A DNA stretch of 64,000 nt from the NCBI GenBank assembly GCA_027315365.1, contig DAHUYF010000207.1, forward strand, positions 1-64,000. Direction: 5' to 3'. How positions within the stretch are numbered: position 1 is the stretch's first letter; each line of letters starts with the position of its first letter. The notes under the pieces were generated by a model. The model saw only the letters and a program-made list of their open reading frames with translations. It made no database searches and was not told the origin of the DNA. The position numbers were made by a program, and so were the translations under genes. This document shows, in pieces, positions 28,043 through 35,613 of this stretch. This DNA is from Rhodospirillales bacterium (GTDB lineage: Bacteria; Pseudomonadota; Alphaproteobacteria; ATCC43930; CGMCC-115725).

Positions 28043-30073
28043 TTACTGCGCCGCCTGCTCGCCGCGCCCCGCCAGCGCCCGCTCCGCCAGCTTGCCGGTC
28101 AGCTCCTGGAGGTGGTCGAAGCGGTCGGTATAGGTGCCCACCCCGAGGGTCACCGAGCGCAGCTCGACGATGAGATCGTGCAGCTCGGCCTGCGGCAGCT
28201 GCGCCGCGACCACGTCCCAGCCGTCCCAACCGGGCTTGGCGTCATAGCCCAGGATCTGGCCGCGCCGGCCGGAAATCACCCGCTGCACCCGCGAGGTGAA
28301 GGCGTTCGGCACCGAGATCTCGACGTAATGGATCGGCTCGAGCAGCACCGGCTCGCATTTCGGCATGGCCTCGCTCATCGCCATGCGGGCGCAGGTCTTG
28401 AACGCCTGGTCGGAGCTGTCGACGGCGTGGAACTGGCCGGTCAGCAGCGTCACCGACACGTCGACCACGGGAAAGCCGAGCGGGCCGTGGCGCAGGAATT
28501 CCATCACGCCTTCCTCGACCGCGGGTATGTAGTTGCGGGGAATGGCACCGCCGACCACGCCGTCGGTGAAGCTGTGGCCGGTGGCGCGCGGCAGCGGCCG
28601 CACCTCGATCTGGATGTCGGCGAACTGGCCGTGACCGCCCGACTGGCGCTTGAAGCGCGCGTGCTGCGCCGTGCCCTTGCGGATCGTCTCCTTGTAGGGG
28701 ATTTGCGGCTTCCGCGCCGTCACCGGCAGGTTGTACTTGTTGCGCAGCCGGTCGATGGCGATCTGCAGATGGATGTCGCCCTGCCCCCACAGCACCATCT
28801 CCTGCAGCTCGGCGCTCTGCTCCAGATGCAGCGTCGGATCCTCCTCGACGAGCTTGGCGATGGTCGGGGTGAGCTTGACGTCGTCGGCGCGCTTTTCCGC
28901 GACGAGCGCCAGCCCATAGACCGGCTTGGGCAGCAGCGGCCGCGGCAGTTGCGGCGCGGCACCGGTGGCCAGCACCGCGCCGGTGGCGACACCCTCCATC
29001 CGCGCCAGCGCCACGACCTCGCCCGCCTGCGCCGCCACAAGCTTTTCCTGATGCGCGCCGGTCAGCCGCAGCACGCCGGCCACCCGCGCGCCGCCCAGCG
29101 TCATGCCGTCGCTCACCTGCCCGCTCCAGACACGGGTCAGCGACAGTTTGCCCGAATGCGGCGCGTGGTAGGTCTTGATCACCTGCGCCACCGTATCCCT
29201 GGCCGGCGCGGCGAGGCCCAGCCGCGCCGCGGTCTGCGCCACGCCGGGGGTCTCGTGGCGCAGCGCCTTCCACAGGCGGCGAACGCCGTGATCCTGCAGC
29301 GCCGAGCCGAGAAACACCGGCACGATGCGGTCGCCGCTCAGGTTCTGCGTCAACTGGCGATAGATCTCGTCCTTCGAGGGCTGCACGTCCTCGAGCAGCT
29401 GCTCCAGCAGCTTGTCGTCGAAATCGGCGAGCTTTTCGATCAGGCCGGCGCGCGTCAACCGCTCCTCCTCGAGCAGGTCGTCGGGCAGCTTGATCAGGTC
29501 GGAGGCCTCGCCGGGCTTGTATCTGTAGGCACGCTCGCTGACCAGATCGACATAGCCGATCGTCTTGCCCTCGGGATCTGGCAGCGGCACCTGGCGCAGC
29601 ACCAGCGGCTTCTGCGACACCGACTGCAGCGCCGCCAGTACCTCGCTGACGCGGGCGTTGGCGCTGTCCATCTTGTTGATGAACACCATGTGGGGAATCT
29701 GGTGGTCGTCCAGAAACTTGAAGAGCGGGCTCAAGGTCAGCACCCGCTCTGTTTCCGGCTCGCAGACCACGACCGCCACATCGGCCGCGAGGAGGGAATT
29801 TTGCGCCTCCCACGCCAGTTCGACCGATCCCGGGCAGTCGAGGATGGTCCAGGGATCGCCGAGGAAAGTGGCGGCGGCGACGTTGAGCTCGGTTGACATC
29901 TGCCGCGCCCGCGCCTCGACGCTGTGATCGCCGACCGTATTGCCGTCCTTGATCGCGCCGCGGCGATGGGTCGTGCCGCTGGCGAAGAGCAGCGCTTCGA
30001 GCAGGCTGGTCTTGCCCGAGAGGTAGGGCCCGACCAGCGCGGCGCAGCGCGGTCCCGCGGATCTGTCGGTCAT
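28043..30073 (-). CDS. Elongation factor G-like GTPase (EF-G paralogue)
   Basis: A 676-aa translational-GTPase paralogue with all five EF-G domains. The G domain is diverged: P-loop GPYLSGKTS instead of the usual AHIDAGKTT, switch II DCPGSVEL instead of DTPGHVDF, but an intact NKMD. Later domains show PIPYKETIRK-type EF-G sequence (QIPYKETIRKGTAQHARFKRQSGGHGQFAD) and the C-terminal GRRGQILGYD. Such EF-G-like proteins occur beside a normal fusA in many alphaproteobacteria; their role is not settled (ribosome recycling or stress-specific translation is possible). ATG 30073 is set by GGAGG 6 nt upstream. It stands 175 bp after the first 75-aa paralogue. Confidence 0.88.
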   Translation of the reverse strand: MTDRSAGPRCAALVGPYLSGKTSLLEALLFASGTTHRRGAIKDGNTVGDHSVEARARQMSTELNVAAATFLGDPWTILDCPGSVELAWEAQNSLLAADVAVVVCEPETERVLTLSPLFKFLDDHQIPHMVFINKMDSANARVSEVLAALQSVSQKPLVLRQVPLPDPEGKTIGYVDLVSERAYRYKPGEASDLIKLPDDLLEEERLTRAGLIEKLADFDDKLLEQLLEDVQPSKDEIYRQLTQNLSGDRIVPVFLGSALQDHGVRRLWKALRHETPGVAQTAARLGLAAPARDTVAQVIKTYHAPHSGKLSLTRVWSGQVSDGMTLGGARVAGVLRLTGAHQEKLVAAQAGEVVALARMEGVATGAVLATGAAPQLPRPLLPKPVYGLALVAEKRADDVKLTPTIAKLVEEDPTLHLEQSAELQEMVLWGQGDIHLQIAIDRLRNKYNLPVTARKPQIPYKETIRKGTAQHARFKRQSGGHGQFADIQIEVRPLPRATGHSFTDGVVGGAIPRNYIPAVEEGVMEFLRHGPLGFPVVDVSVTLLTGQFHAVDSSDQAFKTCARMAMSEAMPKCEPVLLEPIHYVEISVPNAFTSRVQRVISGRRGQILGYDAKPGWDGWDVVAAQLPQAELHDLIVELRSVTLGVGTYTDRFDHLQELTGKLAERALAGRGEQAAQ

Positions 30074-30219
30074 GCACGCCTCCATCCCGTCCAGAGCGGG
30101 CATCGTTGCCGGCGCGCGAGAGACCGCCACGCACGGGCGACGCCTCTTCAGAGCAACCATGGTCGCGCGGCCATCGGCGCGGCGCAACGGGAAATTCCGC
30201 CGCAGCGCCAGGAAGTTAA

Positions 30220-30236
30220 CTATGCATATCGCATAG
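30220..30236. promoter_or_regulatory. Palindrome upstream of the EF-G-like gene
   Basis: CTATGC-ATATC-GCATAG is a perfect 6-bp-arm inverted repeat in a locally AT-rich patch, between the stop of the first 75-aa paralogue and the EF-G-like start. It is a candidate operator or part of the promoter for the minus-strand GTPase gene. Confidence 0.35.
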
Positions 30237-30248
30237 ACCAGAGGGCGA

Positions 30249-30476
30249 TCACTCCGCGGCGGCACCCGCAGCGGGTCCAGCCTCGCGCGACGCGTCCTCC
30301 TTGGCCTTGCGTTCGAGCCGCTTGGCCGTCTCCTCGAAGCGGACGGCACGTCTCATCGCATCCTGCTGCCCGCTTCCCTGAAGAAAGAGCGCGAGCCGGC
30401 GCGTCTGCAACGACAGGAGCCGCCACTGCCGCGCAATGTCGGTGTATGAGACGGGCTGGCCGTCGCGCTCCTCCAC
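30249..30476 (-). CDS. 75-aa helical protein, paralogue A
   Basis: An unrecognised 75-aa protein of mostly charged helix (SYTDIARQWRLLSLQTRRLA, then RFEETAKRLERKA). It is clearly paralogous to the gene at 30887-31114: the cores differ at only a few positions and the best-fit lengths are identical. A GTG start at 30476 is chosen because it aligns with paralogue B and has GGAG 8 nt upstream, with a nearly identical leader (GGAGCTGA-GCGGTG) in both. The frame continues upstream of the GTG. No function is known; the small size, amphipathic helix and stress-linked neighbours suggest a regulatory or ribosome-associated peptide, as a guess. Confidence 0.75.
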   Translation of the reverse strand: MEERDGQPVSYTDIARQWRLLSLQTRRLALFLQGSGQQDAMRRAVRFEETAKRLERKAKEDASREAGPAAGAAAE

Positions 30477-30480
30477 CGCC

Positions 30481-30570
30481 TCAGCTCCGAGCACGACGGC
30501 CGCCCGGCGCACAGATCGGGGCCGGCACAGCGGCGCCTGCACAATCGGACAGGACGATCCGTCTCGCCAT
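30481..30570 (-). CDS. Possible 29-codon leader peptide before paralogue A
   Basis: A short frame (MARRIVLSDCAG..., 29 aa) has a strong GGAGG 7 nt before its ATG. Its TGA stop lies inside the GGAGCTGA that serves as ribosome-binding site of paralogue A, so translation of one would reload ribosomes on the other. The sequence is Arg/Pro/Ala-rich, typical of random G+C-rich DNA, so the coding nature rests on the signals alone. Confidence 0.3.
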   Translation of the reverse strand: MARRIVLSDCAGAAVPAPICAPGGRRARS

Positions 30571-30662
30571 CACGCCACCTCCGGTCAGGAGCAATCGATC
30601 GTCAGGCGATGCCCTGCGACATCGCGCCCGCCGTAAGCACGCTACCGCCGAGCGCGGGCGGC

Positions 30663-30686
30663 GAGAATACGCGCGAGCACGTATCC
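30663..30686. repeat. ATACG/CGTAT palindrome, copy 1
   Basis: An imperfect palindrome (ATACGCGC-GA-GCACGTAT at 30667-30684, one mismatch between arms) within 24 bp that recurs exactly at 32701-32724. It lies in the gap between the two 75-aa paralogues. See also copy 2 at 30835-30854. It is a candidate operator shared by this block. Confidence 0.65.
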
Positions 30687-30705
30687 CGCGCCCGCCCGCG
30701 AAAAT

Positions 30706-30739
30706 CGTGGAGCCCCGCCGAGGGTGGCGGGGCTCCACG
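30706..30739 (-). terminator. Probable intrinsic terminator after otsA and paralogue B
   Basis: A perfect 14-bp stem (30706-30719 with 30726-30739, loop GAGGGT) is followed on minus by ATTTTC, a short T-run. It lies about 150 bp beyond the stop of paralogue B. The T-run is weak, so partial read-through towards paralogue A is plausible. Confidence 0.5.
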
Positions 30740-30834
30740 CAGTGGCGCTTCGGTCCTTGATAACGCATCTGCTGCCGCCGAACCGGGGCCAGATGCATCG
30801 GCCCTTACCAAACCACGCATCTGGCGATCCCGTC

Positions 30835-30854
30835 GATACGTGCTCGCACGTATC
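30835..30854. repeat. ATACG/CGTAT palindrome, copy 2 (perfect)
   Basis: GATACGTGC and GCACGTATC form perfect 9-bp arms around TC. It sits 33 bp beyond the stop of paralogue B in the otherwise empty 410-bp gap 30477-30886. That gap also contains copy 1, the possible leader peptide and the hairpin at 30706-30739. Confidence 0.6.
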
Positions 30855-30886
30855 CAAGCCTGGCCGCGACGGCCGGCCGAGGGCGG

Positions 30887-31114
30887 TCACTCCCGTTTGG
30901 CTGCCTCGTCGCCCTCGCGCTCATGCGATATGCTCTCCTGGGCCTTGCGCTCGAACAATTTGGCGGTTTCCTCGAACCGTGCGGCGCGCCTCATGGCTTC
31001 CTCATGCCCGGTTCCCTGGAGGAAGAGCGCGAGACGGCGCGTCTGCAACGCCAGCAGCCGCCACTGCCGCGCGATTTCGGAGTAGGAGGTTGCCTGGCGA
31101 TCGCGCTCGTCCAC
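30887..31114 (-). CDS. 75-aa helical protein, paralogue B
   Basis: An unrecognised 75-aa, charged helical protein (SYSEIARQWRLLALQTRRLA, then RFEETAKLFERKAQ), paralogous to the gene at 30249-30476 over its whole length. It starts with GTG at 31114, with GGGAG 8 nt upstream in the same leader context as its twin. It begins 20 bp after the otsA stop on the same strand, so it is probably cotranscribed with trehalose-phosphate synthase. The duplication with its leader suggests a recent local event. A role in osmotic or general stress is inferred from the operon only. Confidence 0.8.
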   Translation of the reverse strand: MDERDRQATSYSEIARQWRLLALQTRRLALFLQGTGHEEAMRRAARFEETAKLFERKAQESISHEREGDEAAKRE

Positions 31115-31134
31115 GCTTCAGCTCCCGCCAACGC

Positions 31135-32547
31135 TCATGTCGCCGCCATGCGCGCGAACCCTTGCGCCCGGCGTTCCCCGGCATCGGCGAGCGCAGCGAG
31201 ATAGGCGTCGCGCCATCCCTCAATCGTGTTGTCGCGCAGGATCGCGATCATCGAACGCCATCGCTCCTGCCGTTCTTCGCGCGGCATGGCAAGCGCGCGG
31301 TGGAGCGCGCCGGCGATCTCCGACGTGTCGATGGGGTTGACCAGCAACGCGCCGCCCAGCTCCCTGGCCGCGCCGGCGAAGCGCGACAGGACCAGCACGC
31401 CGGGATCCGATGCGGTCTGCGCGGCGACGAACTCCTTCGCCACCAGGTTCATGCCGTCGCGCAGCGGCGTCACCAGCCCGACATGCGCCAGGCGGTAGAA
31501 GGCGGCGAGCGTCTGGCGCGAGAACCCCTTGTTCACGTAGTGGATCGGCGACCAGTCGCATTCGGCGTATTTGCCGTTGATGCGGCCGGCTGACGCCTCG
31601 AGCTCGCGCCGCAGCGCGCGATAGTGCGGCAGCTCGTCGCGCGAATGGGGCGTCACCTGCAGATAATCCACCTCGCGCCGATGCTCCGGGTGCTCCTCGA
31701 GGAGCTTCTCGATCGCCTTGAAGCGCTGCGCGATGCCCTTGCTGTAATCGAGACGGTCGACGCCGATGACCAGGCTCCGACCATGGACACTATCCGCCAG
31801 GCGGCGCACCTCCATCGACTGCGCCGCGTGACCGGCGGCGCCGGCGAATGCGTCGGCGTCGATGCCGATGGGGAACACGCCGGTGCGGCACGTCCTGCCG
31901 CCGGCGAGGAACCGGCCGCCGCCGGCTTGCCGACCCGAACCGAGCTTCCCGACGCATCCGAGATATGCCTGCCGGGACTCCTCGGTCTGGAAGCCCACCA
32001 GATCGTATGCGCCAAGCGCCGCGATCAGTTCCTCGTGCCGCGGCAAGGCGGTGAAGACATCGGCAGACGGAAACGGCGTGTGCAGGAAGAAACCGATCGG
32101 GTTTCCGACACCGAAGCGCCGAAGCGCCGCCGCGAATGGGATCAGATGATAATCGTGCACCCAGACGAGATCGTCCGGCTGCAGCAGCGGCAACAGGCTG
32201 CGCGCCATCCGCGCATTGACCTGCAGGTAGCCCTCGTAATGGTCGCGGTCATAATCGACGAGACCGAGACGGTAATGCAGGATGGGCCACAGCGTGGCAT
32301 TGGAGAAACCGAGATAATACCGCTCGTACTCCGCGCGCGTGAGATCAAGCGTCACATAGGTCGTCGCGCCGGATGTCAGCGTTCTCGGCGCTCCGGCATC
32401 GCTTTCCGCGACATCGCCGCTCCAGCCGAACCAGAGGCCGGGACGTCCGCGGAGTGCCTCTCGCATCACCACGGCCAGCCCTCCGGCCGAGGCGGCGCGG
32501 GCCTGGGGAGCACTTACGCGATTGGATACGGCGATCGTTCTCGCCAA
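31135..32547 (-). CDS. otsA: Trehalose-6-phosphate synthase OtsA
   Basis: A GT20 glycosyltransferase making trehalose-6-phosphate from UDP-glucose and glucose-6-phosphate for osmotic and desiccation protection. Family landmarks in order are TIAVSNRVS and GGLAVVMREALRG (UDP-glucose loop), LWPILHYR, VWVHDYHLIPFAAALR, GFFLHTPFPSADVFTALP, IGVDRLDYSKGI, and LVTPLRDGMNLVAKEFVAAQ. A TTG start at 32547 with AAAGGT 8 nt upstream gives 470 aa, the normal length; in-frame ATGs further up lie in sequence unlike OtsA. The phosphatase partner otsB is not in the window. It is divergent from the MASE1 kinase and upstream of paralogue B. Confidence 0.95.
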   Translation of the reverse strand: MARTIAVSNRVSAPQARAASAGGLAVVMREALRGRPGLWFGWSGDVAESDAGAPRTLTSGATTYVTLDLTRAEYERYYLGFSNATLWPILHYRLGLVDYDRDHYEGYLQVNARMARSLLPLLQPDDLVWVHDYHLIPFAAALRRFGVGNPIGFFLHTPFPSADVFTALPRHEELIAALGAYDLVGFQTEESRQAYLGCVGKLGSGRQAGGGRFLAGGRTCRTGVFPIGIDADAFAGAAGHAAQSMEVRRLADSVHGRSLVIGVDRLDYSKGIAQRFKAIEKLLEEHPEHRREVDYLQVTPHSRDELPHYRALRRELEASAGRINGKYAECDWSPIHYVNKGFSRQTLAAFYRLAHVGLVTPLRDGMNLVAKEFVAAQTASDPGVLVLSRFAGAARELGGALLVNPIDTSEIAGALHRALAMPREERQERWRSMIAILRDNTIEGWRDAYLAALADAGERRAQGFARMAAT

Positions 32548-32700
32548 TATACTACCTTTGGCTAGCGCGGCTCGACCATAAGGGCGAGCCTCGGGCGGTG
32601 AGCGCGTCTCTCGAATCCCGCACGCAGAGAAGGCTATCCGCATCTTCCCTTGCCGCGCCGAGCGCCGAGAACCCACTAGCTATCGCAGAGCGGAAGCTGA

Positions 32701-32724
32701 GAGAATACGCGCGAGCACGTATCC
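32701..32724. repeat. ATACG/CGTAT palindrome, copy 3
   Basis: Identical over 24 bp to copy 1 (30663-30686), with the palindrome itself at 32705-32722. It lies just upstream of the Shine-Dalgarno of the MASE1 kinase gene, in the divergent control region with otsA. This position suits an operator acting on one or both directions. Confidence 0.65.
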
Positions 32725-32740
32725 GCCTGCGGAGGATCGA

Positions 32741-34786
32741 GTGAGAGCAAGGATCGCAGACGCGCCGCTGCGACGCACATGGACGGCCGGCATCTTTCGT
32801 GCCGACGGCCTCTGGCCGAAGCTTGCGCTTTCGCTTGGCTATATCGTTCTCTACGTCGCCTTCGATCGCCTCAGCTTCCTGGAGCCGCTTGCCGGCGTCG
32901 ACATCACGCCGTGGAATCCACAGCCGGGCCTGACCCTCGCCTTGCTCGTCGCCAAGGGCTGGGCCTACCTGCCGGTGGCGATGGCGGCGGAGATCGTCTC
33001 GAGCAAGATCGTGCCGCTGGTCGACATTCCGCTCTCCGTGGCGGTGCCGGCCGCGCTCGCCTCGACGGCCAGCTACGCCGCAGCCGCGACGGTGCTGCGA
33101 CGCCATCTCGGCGGCCGGGCGGAATTGCAGCGCACCGGCGACGTCATGGTGCTGATCGCGGTCGTGATCGCGGCAGCCGGCGCGGCGACGCTCGGCTTCG
33201 TCGCGATCTATACCGCCGGCGGCCTGCTGCCGGCGGCAGACTTCGCCGAAGCGGATGTCCAGCTCTGGATCGGCGACGCGATCGGCGCGGTGGTTATCAC
33301 GCCCCTGGCACTCGGCCTGCTGTCCCTGGGCCGGGCCGGCATCCGGTCGTTCCGCGCGCGGCCGGCCGAAATCGCGGAGACGCTGCTGCAGCTGCTAGGC
33401 ATCGTCGGCGTGCTGTTCATCGTGTTCGGCTTCACGCACGACCGCTACATGTTCCGGCTCTTCTATCTGCTGTTCGTGCCGCTGATCTGGATCGCGGTGC
33501 GGCGCGGATTGGCGGGCGCCGGCTGGGCCGTCCTTGCCATCCAGCTCGGTCTGATCGCGGCGCTCGAATTCGAGAACGCGCAGGTCGCGACGATCCGCCA
33601 GTTTCAGCTGGTCATGTTCGCCGTGGCGACGACCGGCCTCATGCTGGGCGCCGCGGTGACCGAGCGCCATCGCGCGCTGCGCGCGCTCGCCGATAGCGAG
33701 AGCCGGCTTGCCACCATCGTCGACACGGCGCGCGACGCGGTGCTGACGATCGACGGCGCCGGCCGCATCGGATCGGCCAATCCGGCGGTCGCCCGGTTGT
33801 TCGGGCATCCGGCGCCGCTTCTGGTCGGGCGCGACGTGCGCGAGCTGATCGAGACGCCGGAGCCGCTGGCAAGCTTCGTTCCCGCCGACTCGGTGCCGTC
33901 CGACCCGGCGGCGCCCTGGCAGCTCGAAGGCAAGCGCACCGACGGTCGGCCTTTCCCGATCGAGGTCACGGCGGGAAGATTCGGCGCCGCCGACGACGCG
34001 CACTACACCCTGGTGGTCCGCGACGTGACCTCGCGGCGCGACGCGGAGATGCGCATGCGGAGCCACGAGTCCGAGATGGCACAGGGATCGCGGCTGTCGC
34101 TCGCCGACGCCCTGGCGACAGCGATCGCTCATGAGATCAACCAGCCGCTGACCGCGATCACCACCTTCGCCCGCGGCTGCCTGCGCATGATCCGGGCGCC
34201 GCACCCGGAGACGCGCATGCTGCAAGAAGGCATCGAGCACATCGCGCAACAGGCCGAGCGCGCCGGCGACATCATCGAACGGCTGCGCGATTTCGTTCGC
34301 GGCGGGACCTGCCAGCTGTCGCCGTCGGATGTGAGAGTGATGCTCGACGCCGCGGTGGCGCTCATCGAGACCGAGGCCAGCCAAGGCAACGTCAGCGTGT
34401 CGTTCGACGTGCCCGCCGATCCGCCGCGCGTCATGGCCGATCGCCTTCAGGTCGAGCAAGTGCTGGTCAACCTGCTGCGCAACGCCATCGATGCCGCCGC
34501 CGGCGCGGCCGAGCGGCGGGTGGATATCGCCGTGCAGCCGATTGCCGGCGGACAGCTGCAGGTCGCCGTCGCCGATTCCGGACCGGGGGTCAGCGACGAG
34601 GTCGCGAGCCGGCTGTTCGATCCCTTCGTCACCACCAAGACGGGCGGGATGGGCCTCGGCCTGTCGATCAGCCGCTCGATCATCGAGGCGCATGGCGGCC
34701 GCCTCGAACTGCTCCGCAGCGGCGATACCGGCAGCGTCTTCGCCTTCACCTTGCCCGTTGCCGCGGCCGAGGCGCGCCTATCGTGA
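32741..34786 (+). CDS. MASE1-PAS sensor histidine kinase
   Basis: A 681-aa membrane sensor kinase. About 300 N-terminal residues form the MASE1 multi-span sensor region, a PAS domain follows (about 322-440, ESRLATIVDTARDAVLTIDG ... VVRDVTSRRDAE), then HisKA with phospho-acceptor His464 in AIAHEINQPLTAITT and HATPase_c (NLLRNAIDAA, VADSGPGVS, GGMGLGLSISRSIIEAHGG). The NQPL H-box and downstream FixJ-type regulator place it in the FixL/TodS group. The GTG start has GGAGG 5 nt upstream. Its end overlaps the regulator start (GTGA), so the two are coupled. The stimulus is unknown; no haem-ligand His could be picked out with confidence. Confidence 0.93.
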   Translation: MRARIADAPLRRTWTAGIFRADGLWPKLALSLGYIVLYVAFDRLSFLEPLAGVDITPWNPQPGLTLALLVAKGWAYLPVAMAAEIVSSKIVPLVDIPLSVAVPAALASTASYAAAATVLRRHLGGRAELQRTGDVMVLIAVVIAAAGAATLGFVAIYTAGGLLPAADFAEADVQLWIGDAIGAVVITPLALGLLSLGRAGIRSFRARPAEIAETLLQLLGIVGVLFIVFGFTHDRYMFRLFYLLFVPLIWIAVRRGLAGAGWAVLAIQLGLIAALEFENAQVATIRQFQLVMFAVATTGLMLGAAVTERHRALRALADSESRLATIVDTARDAVLTIDGAGRIGSANPAVARLFGHPAPLLVGRDVRELIETPEPLASFVPADSVPSDPAAPWQLEGKRTDGRPFPIEVTAGRFGAADDAHYTLVVRDVTSRRDAEMRMRSHESEMAQGSRLSLADALATAIAHEINQPLTAITTFARGCLRMIRAPHPETRMLQEGIEHIAQQAERAGDIIERLRDFVRGGTCQLSPSDVRVMLDAAVALIETEASQGNVSVSFDVPADPPRVMADRLQVEQVLVNLLRNAIDAAAGAAERRVDIAVQPIAGGQLQVAVADSGPGVSDEVASRLFDPFVTTKTGGMGLGLSISRSIIEAHGGRLELLRSGDTGSVFAFTLPVAAAEARLS

Positions 34787-35409
34787 CCGACGGGACCGTC
34801 TTCCTGGTCGACGACGACGAGGCGGTGCGCCGCGGCATCTCGTTCCTGCTGCGCGCCGCGGGCCACACGATCCAGGCCTTCCCCGCGGCGGCGGCGTTTC
34901 TCGAAGCCTACGATCCCGAGAGCCGCGGCTGCCTGCTTCTCGATGTCCGCATGCCGCGGATGACCGGCCTGCAGCTGCAGCGGGCGCTCGCCGCGCGCGG
35001 CTGGCAGATTCCGACGATCTTCGTCACCGGCCACGCGACCGTGCCGATGGCGATCGCGGCGATGAAGGCGGGAGCGTTCGACTTCATCGAAAAGCCGTTG
35101 CGCGACGAGGCCCTGCTGGAGAGCGTCGCGCGGGCGCTGGCGTGGAGCAGGAACCGCCGGGACGAAGACGTTCAGCTCGCCGAGATCAGCGCCCGCGCCG
35201 CGCTTCTCACGGCGAGGGAGCGCGAGATCCTCATGCATGTCGCCGCCGGCGAGCCCAACAAGACGATCGCCCGCCGGCTCGGCATCAGCTACCGCACGGT
35301 CGAACTGCACCGCTCGCACATCCTGGAAAAGATGAAGGCCCGGACCTTGGCCGAACTGATCCGCCTGGCGCTGCTGATGGAGCATCCCGGCGCCGGCGCG
35401 CGGAATTAG
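34783..35409 (+). CDS. FixJ-family response regulator (receiver + LuxR HTH)
   Basis: A 208-aa two-domain regulator. The receiver domain has the acidic pocket (VDDDEA), phosphorylation site Asp54 in CLLLDVRMPRMTG, the conserved Thr in FVTGHAT and Lys in FIEKPL. A LuxR-type helix-turn-helix follows at about 140-200 (LTAREREILMHVAAGEPNKTIARRLGISYRTVELHRSHILEKM). It starts at GTG 34783 inside the kinase stop. It is the cognate partner of the MASE1 kinase. Likely targets include neighbours; the tandem repeats before the MFS gene at 35466-35503 are candidates, as inference. Confidence 0.95.
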   Translation: MTDGTVFLVDDDEAVRRGISFLLRAAGHTIQAFPAAAAFLEAYDPESRGCLLLDVRMPRMTGLQLQRALAARGWQIPTIFVTGHATVPMAIAAMKAGAFDFIEKPLRDEALLESVARALAWSRNRRDEDVQLAEISARAALLTAREREILMHVAAGEPNKTIARRLGISYRTVELHRSHILEKMKARTLAELIRLALLMEHPGAGARN

Positions 35410-35465
35410 GATCGGCGCCGGCCAGCAGTGCGGCAGCCGACGCGGATATGCCGCGCCGCCGCGAA

Positions 35466-35503
35466 CGGACCATTGGCGGGCGTGTCGGACCATCGGCGGG
35501 CGT
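35466..35503 (+). promoter_or_regulatory. Tandem 18-bp direct repeats abutting a promoter
   Basis: CGGACCATTGGCGGGCGT (35466-35483) and CGGACCATCGGCGGGCGT (35486-35503) are direct repeats with one mismatch and a 20-bp period, about two helical turns. The second repeat ends on the first base of the -35 box TTGACA. This is typical geometry for a transcription activator binding side by side on one face of the DNA. Confidence 0.6.
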
Positions 35504-35535
35504 TGACATGCGGTATTAACGTTGATATCAACGTT
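35503..35535 (+). promoter_or_regulatory. Consensus promoter with embedded 18-bp palindromic operator (MFS gene)
   Basis: TTGACA (35503-35508), a 17-bp spacer and TATCAA (35526-35531) form a strong sigma-70-type promoter. A perfect palindrome, AACGTTGAT-ATCAACGTT (35518-35535), covers the -10 box, ideal for repression by a dimeric regulator. The symmetric TTGATATCAA core resembles MarR-type sites, but no local regulator is proven. The MFS transporter starts 79 bp downstream. Confidence 0.65.
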
Positions 35536-35613
35536 TTGTCGACTTCACGCACCGGCGTCCGTCTTGCGCGACGTCGCGCATGGTGCCGGGAAGCGAGACG
35601 GAGGCGCGCCGAG

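Noticed and set aside
30477-30886. A CRISPR-like or tandem repeat array in the gap between the small paralogues
   Set aside because: Only two copies of the palindrome occur there, with unequal spacing, and no spacer pattern or cas gene is present.
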